DNA of 12,756 nucleotides from Collinsella sp. (GTDB lineage Bacteria > Actinomycetota > Coriobacteriia > Coriobacteriales > Coriobacteriaceae): assembly GCA_031295725.1 (NCBI GenBank), contig JAUMNV010000065.1, positions 1 to 12,756 on the forward strand, given 5' to 3'. The stretch's first letter is position 1, and every line of letters starts with the position of its first letter. Both the position numbers and the translations under genes were made by a program. Shown in pieces: positions 1 through 7,000 of this stretch. The notes under the pieces were generated by a model. The model had not been told where the DNA came from and made no database searches. It worked only from the letters and a program-made list of their open reading frames with translations.

Positions 1-465
1 CCATATCGGGCCTGCAGCAGCTCCAACCCAACGCACCACATAGGTTCCCTTTCGTACATGTGTATCAATCTGCCCCGAAATGCCGGTGAATGCAATTCCA
101 GACCCGTTTGTCGGATAGCAATCGACGTATTTTTGTTTTCCGCTCACAACCTTGTATAGATATATCGTTCCAGCAAAAGAGAAGGGATCGTTCGCAATTT
201 TGTCCGGAAGAACTTGCCACCTCAAAATCCCGCTACCAATATGGTCAAGCTTGACCGTTCCGCCGTCCCCCTCAAAAGTGGCAAGGGGATTTACCCCAGA
301 CTGAGAGTCGGCATCGCCCTCCTTAGCAGTTATCAGCAGGCTGCCCGTATAAGACTGCTGAGGCTCACCTTCAGGACAGGCAGCCTCGGCCCAAGAAGGG
401 CCACCCAGGCAGAACAGTCCGAGCAGCATCATTACCAACAAAAGAAAACCCTTAGTTCTTTTCAT
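1..465 (-). CDS. Secreted protein of unknown function, cut by the window edge
   Basis: This reading frame is open from an ATG at 465 down to base 1, giving 155 codons without a stop, so the C-terminus is missing. The N-terminus MKRTKGFLLLVMMLLGLFCL is a clear Sec signal peptide: a basic n-region, a long hydrophobic core, then a likely cleavage site near SWA-EAA (residues 24-27). A GGGGA motif sits about six bases before the ATG and supports this start. The rest is mixed beta-like sequence with no coiled coil or second membrane segment: SYTGSLLITAKEG, then GTVKLDHIGSGILRWQVLP, GTIYLYKV and GTYVVRWVGAAAGPIW. I do not recognise the family. It is probably exported; anchoring cannot be judged without the end. 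If the window is circular, the frame would continue from the right edge for six codons and stop at TAG 12736-12738, giving 161 residues. Confidence 0.72.
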   Translation of the reverse strand, partial: MKRTKGFLLLVMMLLGLFCLGGPSWAEAACPEGEPQQSYTGSLLITAKEGDADSQSGVNPLATFEGDGGTVKLDHIGSGILRWQVLPDKIANDPFSFAGTIYLYKVVSGKQKYVDCYPTNGSGIAFTGISGQIDTHVRKGTYVVRWVGAAAGPIW

Positions 466-731
466 CTATATCCCCAACGTCTCTCGACATTTGTATATCG
501 TGACTATTTTAGATCTATATGGCCAATTCGGGCCCTCACCAGGGCAATTGTTGCAGCTGGGTTTCTTTCCATTGAAATTTCACTTTGGTAAATCCCCGCC
601 CCTAAGCATTAAGCCCGAAGTCCACCGAGTGGGCAAAAGTAAAAGAGGGTCGAATCCGAAGCAGTTCCCAGACAATTGGCGTTCGGCCAGACACTTCGGT
701 TCGGCCCTTTCTTTCCAGGACTCTATAACAG

Positions 732-758
732 CAAAGCACCTGCTAGATGGGCTTTTTG
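732..758 (+). terminator. Possible intrinsic terminator
   Basis: CAAAGC (732-737) and CC (739-740) pair with GG and GCTTTTTG (749-758), leaving one bulged A and an eight-base loop. Five T residues follow in the 3' arm. No convincing gene precedes it on this strand, so its role is unclear. The bulge and short stem make this a weak call. Confidence 0.3.
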
Positions 759-1095
759 TGGGTGGGTAATTGTAACAGCTGATTGAACTGCAACGCGATG
801 GGGCCAATAGGGCGAGGCAAACTAGCGAGGCGTGCCGTCGCGAGTGTAATCGCCACGGTCGACGACGCGGTCGTCCAGCTGCCGCGGCACGGCGCCACCG
901 CCGTGCTCCTGGCCCGCGGCGCGACAGAAGGAGACACTGTTGGGGCCGATGGGCTAAGACCGTTGCCGACCAAGTGCCATTAGCGTCCATTAGCACATGT
1001 CAAACCCGTCTGATTCTGTGGGTATAGGGCGGCATTTCGCTGAGGTCGGAAACTCCCGCAACCATTGATTGATTTCGACATGTTCGAAATTCATA

Positions 1096-1123
1096 TTACG
1101 CATATGGGTAATCATCATATATA
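1096..1123 (+). promoter_or_regulatory. Candidate promoter for the 1233 gene
   Basis: TTACGC (1096-1101) and TATATA (1118-1123) are separated by 16 bases, which fits a sigma-70-type promoter. Transcription would begin near 1130 and leave a leader of about 100 bases before the ATG at 1233. A small inverted repeat, TTCGA-CATGT-TCGAA, lies just upstream near 1076-1090 and could be an operator half-site pair. This is seen by eye only. Confidence 0.35.
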
Positions 1124-1203
1124 GGATCTCTCAAGTAACCTAAGCAACCGAACCGGGGCAGAAAGGCGTACAAACAAGCCGCGACGAACAGCTTCTTCCG
1201 CAT
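1096..1203 (-). other. 35-codon frame with a signal-peptide-like start
   Basis: On the minus strand an ATG at 1203 opens MRKKLFVAACLYAFLPRFGC and the frame ends at TAA 1096-1098 (35 residues). The first 20 residues look like a lipoprotein or Sec signal (RKK, then a hydrophobic stretch ending FGC). There is no good ribosome site, and the frame overlaps the predicted promoter of the plus-strand gene at 1233. It could be the 5' stub of a lost exported-protein gene, or chance. Confidence 0.2.
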
Positions 1204-1232
1204 TTCTTTAGGCAAGCGAAAAGAGGGATGGC

Positions 1233-1661
1233 ATGACAGCCAAGAGCTACGTAAAGATCGTTATTGTTGGCTTTGCACTTTGTCTTGCAATGGTGCTATG
1301 TGCATCATTTGCGAAGTATAGGTCCGAGCAATCGTTTATTGATGGCGCTGAAAACGGTTTTGGCATAGACGGGATGTATGTCAACGATGGCGCGACCAGG
1401 ACGTCTATGGCGATTCTTGCAGGCGAAGACATGGAATGGCAAATCTGTAATGACGATGGCTCTTGTCTGAGTGGTCGTTTGGCCGCAACGAGCGATCCGA
1501 ATTCGTTCGATCTTCTCGACAATGATGGAGCGGATTGCGGTTCTGTTCACCTTTCATATGCATCGCGAGATGGGATGGACGGCATCCTCTACGTCTCCCA
1601 CGAAACTGACGATTTCAAGATGCGCAGAACTAACCGAGCGCCGGCTTTTATCGAGGAGTGA
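1233..1661 (+). CDS. Small membrane-anchored or secreted protein of unknown function
   Basis: The product is 142 residues. GAGGG lies five bases before the ATG and supports the start. Residues 8-27 (KIVIVGFALCLAMVLCASFA) form one hydrophobic segment, either a signal anchor or a signal peptide. The Cys residues there lack a proper lipobox, since Leu precedes the second Cys. The outside part alternates short strands and turns: GIDGMYVND, TSMAILAG, MEWQICNDDGSCLSGRLAAT, NSFDLLDNDGADCGSVHLSY, GILYVS, DDFKMRR. This resembles small beta-barrel-like extracytoplasmic domains found in gut bacteria. Three Cys residues outside the membrane (ICNDDGSC and DCGS) may form a disulfide. The gene stands alone on this strand, just upstream of a surface-protein remnant in another frame. 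No function is assigned. Confidence 0.65.
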   Translation: MTAKSYVKIVIVGFALCLAMVLCASFAKYRSEQSFIDGAENGFGIDGMYVNDGATRTSMAILAGEDMEWQICNDDGSCLSGRLAATSDPNSFDLLDNDGADCGSVHLSYASRDGMDGILYVSHETDDFKMRRTNRAPAFIEE

Positions 1662-1671
1662 GAGTTCCCGT

Positions 1672-1737
1672 CGGCCTGCCGATCAGGCCGCCGGGGTATC
1701 GAACCCCGCATTCATCCGTACACACACGGACGAATGC
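1672..1737. repeat. Three consecutive hairpins after the 1233-1661 gene
   Basis: Three inverted repeats follow one another: CGGCCTG/CAGGCCG (1672-1678 and 1684-1690, loop 5), CGGGGT/ACCCCG (1692-1697 and 1703-1708, loop 5) and GCATTCATCCG/CGGACGAATGC (1708-1718 and 1727-1737, one mismatch). None is followed by a T run, so none is a standard intrinsic terminator. The last one overlaps the start of the surface-protein remnant. They may stop or stabilise the upstream transcript. Confidence 0.4.
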
Positions 1738-2159
1738 GGAAAGCAACCGTGGTATTCCTACAGGAATCGAATCCGTGAGGTCGTTGTCCTGGATACCTGG
1801 GATCCAGAGAGCGGTAGATACCTGTTCGACGGTCTGACCCAATCGACCTATCGAAACTCGATACATCGGATTGCACGACCCTGGAGGGTATGTTCAGGGG
1901 ATGCTCAAGCGTCACGGAGCTTTTTGATCTCGACCGTCTTGACGCCTCGAACGTCGAGAACACGTCCTACATGTTCCTCAACTGCCTGACGCTCAAGGCC
2001 GTCAGCATCTTGGGATGGGAGGCGTCCGGAATCACAGACGTCGACCAGATGCTCAGTGGCTGCTCTACCTACATCCTCGCAACCGAGGAGCAGCGCGAGT
2101 TCCTGAACAAAATCACCGGCTCCACACAGCACGGAATTTGGACCCGCAACCTTTCTTAG
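1732..2159 (+). pseudogene. BspA-like (DUF285) surface protein remnant, frameshifted
   Basis: Two frames together read as one DUF285-type leucine-rich repeat protein. Frame one gives ECGKQPWYSYRNRIREVVVL and then SGRYLFDGLT up to about 1839. The next frame gives PIDLSKLDTSDCTTLEGMF, then FRGCSSVTELFDLDRLDASN, VENTSYMFLNC and VDQMLSGC, ending FLNKITGSTQHGIWTRNLS before TAG. This matches the family's repeating pattern of D(L)S-LDTS-MF-GCSS units. The switch occurs at CTGACCCAATC (1834-1844); one extra C in the C run restores a single frame. There is also no proper start or signal peptide upstream, so the 5' half is missing. Intact relatives are long secreted, cell-wall-bound proteins. An ATG at 1890 could still initiate an 89-residue fragment, but I regard this as debris. 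Confidence 0.68.
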
Positions 2160-2180
2160 CCCAGATCAAAATACCGGTTG

Positions 2181-2223
2181 TTTCCAGAAATCCTCCAGGC
2201 ACCTTCTAGAGGATTTCTGGAAA
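2181..2223. repeat. 15-bp inverted repeat containing four 11-bp-spaced TCYRG boxes
   Basis: TTTCCAGAAATCCTC (2181-2195) is perfectly repeated in inverted form at 2209-2223 with 13 bases between. The boxes TCCAG (2183), TCCAG (2194), TCTAG (2205) and TCTGG (2216) are exactly 11 bases apart, the same spacing and core as the boxes near parA. It lies between two convergent genes. It could act as a bidirectional terminator, but there is no T run, so a protein-binding site is more likely. Confidence 0.6.
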
Positions 2224-2234
2224 TGCAAATAGCT

Positions 2235-3500
2235 TTAGATTCCGAGCGTATCGACCGGAGCAACAACGATGCCTTCGCTAGTTACGTAAGCCGGCATACC
2301 AAACCCGATGACGATGAGTTTCGCCGCAGGCGGCCTCTCCCCGCGATCGACCAGCTTTCGCTCGAGTCGAAGCAGATTTTCCACTGCCTCTGGGACTTGG
2401 GGGCTCCCAAGCTTGACCTCAACAGCAACCCACGAGCCGTCACGACGATGGACAATCGCGTCGACCTCTAGGTCGTCAGCGTCGTGGTAGTGGGATACGG
2501 TCGCATCGCTGACCGCCGCGTAAACCTTGAGATCGTGCAGCACAAGGGATTCGAAGAGCAAGCCAAGGGTCTTCGGATCGGATGACAACGACTCCGGGTC
2601 CGCGCCGATGAGGGCGACGGCGAGCGATGGGTCCGCAAGGTGCCGCTTCGCGCCCTGCCGCAGCTTCACCGGCGACCTGAGAGCCGGATGCCACGCGGGG
2701 ACATCGTCGACGATATTGATACGGCGCAGCGCGTCCATGTAACCGGTAATCGTATTCTTTGAGACGTCAACGCCCAAATCCCTTTCGATGGACTTCATCC
2801 CGGCAAGGGTCGATTCATTGCGCGCAAGCGAGGAGAGCAAGGCCCTTACCTTAACCGGGTCGCGTTTCACTCCATCCGCCCTCGAAACGTCAGACTCGCA
2901 AACACCGTCAATATAGGCGGCGGCTATCCGCATCGCGTCGGCAGTCGTCTTACCGACCGCTTGGGGCCAACCGCCGCGGCAGAGCAAATCCGCGATACCG
3001 GCGATACCGGCGATGGATCCGAGTGACGCCGCAACGGGATCGCCGGCGAGCAGCGCCCCAAGCGAGACCGCTCCCGACGAAATGCCGAGCTCGAAAAGCG
3101 TCATGGTATCCATCCGCAAACGGGCGATTCGACCCACACCGCTGTGCATCGGCTGGTTCTCGGCTCGCGGCGTCGCAGATCCGGTGAGAATGAACTGTCC
3201 GGGCTCCCCTCCCCTGGCATCGCATTCGAATCGCACGGCATCCCATAGCTTCGGTTCCTCCTGCCATTCGTCGACAAGCCTCGGGGTCGGTCCGACAATT
3301 GCCTGGGCCGGATCGAGACGAGCGAGCTGGAGGGCCGCAAAACCGCCAGATGGGTCGGAGAGAGATAACGATGACTCGGCAAATCTCTGGGCTGTCGTTG
3401 TCTTTCCACACCATTTCGGCCCCTGAATGAGCACGGCACCGAAAATGCCAAGGTCGCGCTCGACCAAGCAGTCGACGCACCGTCCTATATACCTATCCAT
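2235..3500 (-). CDS. AAA_14/DUF4143 family ATPase
   Basis: The product is a 421-residue ATP-binding protein of the AAA_14 (N-terminal) plus DUF4143 (C-terminal) type. The Walker A motif GPKWCGKT is at residues 27-34, Walker B LVDEWQ at 75-80, and the sensor-like FILTGSAT at 103-110. The C-terminal part carries EVDAIV (345-350) and AVEVKLG (about 359-365), the spacing of a PD-(D/E)xK nuclease-like fold often noted at the end of this family. I chose ATG 3500 because GGAGG lies eight bases upstream. A TTG at 3515 in the same frame would overlap that ribosome site. A near-consensus TATAAT (3529-3534) sits just upstream. The family is common in gut bacteria and mobile regions, but its biological role is not established. 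Substrate and partners cannot be inferred from the sequence. Length is normal for the family. Confidence 0.9.
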   Translation of the reverse strand: MDRYIGRCVDCLVERDLGIFGAVLIQGPKWCGKTTTAQRFAESSLSLSDPSGGFAALQLARLDPAQAIVGPTPRLVDEWQEEPKLWDAVRFECDARGGEPGQFILTGSATPRAENQPMHSGVGRIARLRMDTMTLFELGISSGAVSLGALLAGDPVAASLGSIAGIAGIADLLCRGGWPQAVGKTTADAMRIAAAYIDGVCESDVSRADGVKRDPVKVRALLSSLARNESTLAGMKSIERDLGVDVSKNTITGYMDALRRINIVDDVPAWHPALRSPVKLRQGAKRHLADPSLAVALIGADPESLSSDPKTLGLLFESLVLHDLKVYAAVSDATVSHYHDADDLEVDAIVHRRDGSWVAVEVKLGSPQVPEAVENLLRLERKLVDRGERPPAAKLIVIGFGMPAYVTSEGIVVAPVDTLGI

Positions 3501-3528
3501 CGCCTTTCCCTCCAATCATCCACTTGAA

Positions 3529-3559
3529 ATTATACTGTCTATCTGCGTCGTTGGGACAA
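3529..3559 (-). promoter_or_regulatory. Promoter of the ATPase gene
   Basis: Read on the minus strand, TATAAT (3529-3534) is a perfect -10 element. TTGTCC (3554-3559) is a possible -35 with a long 19-base spacer. The predicted start is about 20 bases before the ATG at 3500. The -35 lies inside the first of the 23-bp tandem repeats, so a protein bound there could control the promoter. Confidence 0.55.
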
Positions 3560-3633
3560 ATAACGATGACTTATTGGGACGATTGACGGTAATTTATTGG
3601 GACGATTGACGATAGCTCGTTGGGACGATTTCC
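3551..3633. repeat. Four 23-bp tandem repeats upstream of the ATPase
   Basis: TTGGGAC starts at 3551, 3574, 3597 and 3620, exactly 23 bases apart. Copies two and three share TTGGGACGATTGACGRTA, copy one is a variant (TTGGGACAAATAACG), and copy four is cut after TTGGGACGATT. The array begins at the -35 of the ATPase promoter and extends away from it. It looks like an operator array or a replication/partition-type binding array; no palindrome is evident within a unit. Confidence 0.75.
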
Positions 3634-3688
3634 ATTTTCTTAAGGCACTAATCAACGAGACCCACTGTGAACTATGAGACGGATAAAT

Positions 3689-3922
3689 TTAGCTGACGCC
3701 TCTCATGAGTTCAGCAATGCTGATTTGAAATCCGTCGGCAATCTTCTTGAGATTTGAGAGGCTGACATTACGCCGATCTACTTCAATGCTCGCGTAGTAG
3801 GAACGATCCATTTCAATCAAATTGGCGAACTGCTCCTGACTGCACCCGAGTCCAGCGCGGAGCTCTTTGCATCTCATGCCGAATGATTTCTGAAGCGTCG
3901 TATCCATGACAAAAAGAGTCAT
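3689..3922 (-). CDS. XRE-family helix-turn-helix regulator
   Basis: This is a 77-residue DNA-binding protein made almost entirely of one Cro/CI-type helix-turn-helix domain. Key segments are MRCKELRAGLGCSQEQFANL, then IEMDRSYYASIEVDRRNVSL and LKKIADGFQISIAELMRG. I chose ATG 3922 because a -10-like TATACA ends seven bases before it, so the mRNA would begin at the ATG and be leaderless, which is common in actinobacteria. No ribosome site precedes any candidate start. ATG 3907 (MDTTLQ) and TTG 3943 are alternatives. The gene is divergent from the large surface protein at 4047, and a symmetric site lies over both promoters. It probably represses itself and the surface gene; this is inference from layout. 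Confidence 0.85.
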   Translation of the reverse strand: MTLFVMDTTLQKSFGMRCKELRAGLGCSQEQFANLIEMDRSYYASIEVDRRNVSLSNLKKIADGFQISIAELMRGVS

Positions 3923-3926
3923 GGAT
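3902..3926. promoter_or_regulatory. 9-bp inverted repeat over the regulator's start codon
   Basis: ATCCATGAC (3902-3910) and GTCATGGAT (3918-3926) are perfect inverted copies separated by seven bases. The pair covers both ATG candidates of the XRE gene and touches the adjacent operator half-site at 3926. In RNA it would form a hairpin sequestering the start codon; in DNA it could be a second operator. Confidence 0.5.
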
Positions 3927-3960
3927 TGTTGTATAAAAGCCAACGGACTATATACAACAA
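3926..3960. promoter_or_regulatory. Symmetric operator with divergent promoters
   Basis: TTGTTGTATA (3926-3935) and TATACAACAA (3951-3960) are perfect 10-bp inverted repeats with a 15-base spacer. Rightward, TTGTTG (3926-3931) and TATATA (3949-3954) have an ideal 17-base spacer and would start RNA near 3961 for the surface protein. Leftward, TTGTAT (3952-3957) and TATACA (3930-3935) have a 16-base spacer and would start RNA at the regulator's ATG. A dimeric XRE protein binding here would block both. Confidence 0.7.
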
Positions 3961-4046
3961 TCCCAGTTAAGGCGCATAATTATCTCTATTGGAAAGCGCT
4001 CTGATGCCCAGTCGGATAGGGCACGGAAAAGGAATGGAACAGCACA

Positions 4047-7000
4047 ATGACCCAGGGAAAGCACTTCGCTGCCGGTGGCGATCACTTCGCCGCACTGCCA
4101 AGCAAAAAGATTCACACTCCGAAGGGGATCGCGCGTCTGACCGTCACCGCGGCGACCATGGCCGCCATGACCGGATCGAGCCTCATCTCACCGTTCGCGG
4201 CATTCGCCCAGACCGGTGACGGGACCACGCAGCACCCCGCCGTGATGTCGCCGATCGCCGCCCACGCCGGCGCGGCATCCGGTACCGGCGCGAAATCCGC
4301 CGCACAGACCATCGCGGATCTGCAGAAGGCGGTCGACGAGGCGAAGGCGAAGGAGGACGCCGCCAAGGCATCCTACGATGAGGCCGCCGGTCCCTACAAC
4401 GAGGCGGCTTCCGCCCGCGACCAGGCCAAGGCATCCTACGATTCGGCAGTCAGCGCCGGCACGGCAGCCGACCGAGCGGCAATGGACGAGTACGCCCGTC
4501 AGGTCGCAGAGGGCAAGGACGCCGCCGATGCCGCCGGCAAGGACCTCGAGCAGGCGAAGGCGGGTCTCGCAGACGCCAAGGCAGATGCGTCCGAGAAGGA
4601 CGAAGCGTACCAGTCCGCCATCAAGGCGGCCCAGGACGCTCAGGACGCCCTCGATAAGGCCAAGGCCGATGCCGTAGGCGCCACCCCGGAGGCTATCCGT
4701 GCCGCCGAGCAGGCCGTGCGCGACGCCACGGATGCCGTGAGCAGGGCACAGGCCGAACTCGACAACGCCAACGCGACGCTTGCCGATGCCCAGTCCAAGC
4801 TGGTTGCGGCCCAGTCTGCAAAGGATTCCGCCGATGCCGTCCTCGCCGCAGCCCAGCAGAACAAGGACGCGGCGGATGCGAAGGCCGCAGCCGCCAGCGC
4901 CGCCTACGAGAAGGCGAAAGCAGACCTCGCCGCAGCGGAGGCAGGCGCCAGCGGCCCGGAGTACGATGCGGCAAAACAGAAGGTCGCGGACGCGGAGACA
5001 GTCCTCGCTGCCGCACGAGTGGCACAGTCCCAGTGCGAGTCCGAGCTCGAGCAGGCGCAGTCCGCTGCAGCAACGGCGCAGACCGAGCTGAATGATGCCC
5101 AGGCGGCTCTCTCCGTAAAGCAGCAGGCCGCGGCCGATGCCAAATCCGGCGTGAACGCCGCCCAATCCGCCCTCGATGCCGCGAACGCCGGCCTCGATGC
5201 GGCCAAGCAGGCGAATGCCGACGCCGTCGCCAAGCTGGATGTCGCGAAGCAGGCTGTCAAGGACGCCGAGTCCGCCAAGGCAGCCGCCGACGTAGAGCTC
5301 GCGAACGCCAAGGCCGCAAAGGATACCGCAGACGCCGCCGTGACCGCCGCCCAGCAGAAGGTCGACGAGGCACAGGCGAAACTCGATTCCGCCGACGCGC
5401 AACTCAAGCAGGGAGCCATCGGCTTCTTCCGTGCCATGGGTGCCGATGACGCAGTCAACATCATCCTGAACGCCAAATATGCCGGAAAGACCGAAGTCGG
5501 CAACTCCAAGGACGCCACGTCTCTTGACAATATGCTCAATGCGATCAAGTGGATGAAGTCCGTCAACGACTACCGCAAGTCGGTCGGCCTGTCCGAGCTC
5601 CATGTCACCTACAAGCTCATCGCCGGTGCGATCGCAGATGCCAACTACAGCGACACCGTGCTCGATCATGCCCGTCAATATGATTTTGCCGAAAACCTGG
5701 CATGGAATTACGGAATCGATCCGAGTGGGCAGTGGATCGAGCAGGAGAAGGGCTTTTTCGACAAGGCAACGGAGGCCCTTTATGGAGTCACCGGTCTTGT
5801 CGGCAAGGATGCCTATGATTTCTATGCAAAGAACGGTGTCGCAATCAACCATTGGATTGCAGACAACTGCCACTGGGAGAACGGCAGTAGCGGCACCGTC
5901 GGCCATTACATGAACATCATCAATCCCGAACTCGCCGTTATGGGAATGGCAACCTGCACCAAGGGCACCATGTCCGGGCTTCAGACGCAGTGCTACACCG
6001 CAGAGATCTCCGGCTGGTCCGGCTCCGGTTGGAACATGAACCCCATCTCCGTCGACGAGTACGAGCAGAAGCTGACCTCCTATATCAACGGTCTCAAGAA
6101 CGCCAAGAGCGCACTCGACGCAGCCAAGGCCGATCTCGCATCCAAGCAGCAGGCAGCCGCCGGCGCCGCCGCAACCGTCCAGCAGAAGCAGGACGCAGCG
6201 GATTCCGCACAGGCAGGTGTCGATGCCGCGAAGCAGGGCGTTGCCGATGCCCAGCGTGCCGTCGATGCCGCAAAGGCTGATGTCGCCGCCAAGCAGCAGG
6301 GCGTCACGGATGCCCAGACCGAGCTTGATGCGGCGAAATCGGACCTCGATGCCGCCAACGCGGCAGTCGATACGGCAAAGTCGACCGTCCAGCAGAAGCA
6401 GGTCGCCTTTGATGCCGCCAACGCAGCCGTAACGACCGTACAATCTAAGTTGGATGCCGCAAAGGCCGACACCTCTGCCAAGCAGCAGAGCGTTGCCGAT
6501 GCGAACGCCGATCTCGCGAAGTTCTTCCAGGACGTCGCCGACGCCAAGAAGGCGCTCGATACCGCAAAGAGCGTCCATGACGCGGCGGCAGCCGGCCAGG
6601 TCGAGAAGGCGACCGTCCTCGCCGCCGCCGAGCAAAAGGCAGACGCCACCGCACGCGCCCTCGCGGATGCCCAGCGTGCCGTCGATGCCGCAAAGGCCGA
6701 CACCGGCGTTGCCGCCGACAGGCTCACCGGCTCCCAGACCGATCTCGATGACGCACAGTCGAACCTCGACATCCTCACCGGCCTTGCCGCGAAGCTCGCA
6801 GAGGCACAGCAGCGCGAGCAGGATGCAGTAAAGGCCGTCAATGACACCAAGGCCGCCCTCGATGCCGCGAAGGCGGATGCCATCGCCGCCGAGTCCCTGG
6901 TCTCCGCCGCCGAGCAGGCGAAGGCGCAGGCAGACGCCAAGCTGTCGAAGCTGAACTCCATCGATACCGGCGCGGCGATCGCTTCCGGCCATGATGTGAA

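Larger units (their letters stand above)
466..1232. other. 767-bp stretch with no convincing gene
   Basis: Between the left-edge gene and the small membrane protein I see no reading frame that looks coding. Bases 790-980 are distinctly GC-rich compared with the AT-rich flanks, and overlapping frames are open on both strands there. None has a good ribosome site or recognisable protein pattern. It may be a decayed fragment of a chromosomal-type gene. The stretch also holds a possible terminator (732-758), a possible promoter (1096-1123) and a 35-codon minus-strand frame (1096-1203). Confidence 0.5.

Noticed and set aside
580..996. Overlapping open frames on both strands in the GC-rich patch
   Set aside because: No ribosome sites, biased Arg/Ser/Pro content and no protein-like pattern. 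High GC alone keeps frames open.
1681..1708. A tRNA gene on the minus strand (CGGGG-TTCGATA-CCCCG looks like a T arm)
   Set aside because: No matching acceptor strand (AGGCCGC-like) occurs in the 100 bases upstream. The neighbouring hairpin has a 6- or 8-base loop instead of a 7-base anticodon loop.
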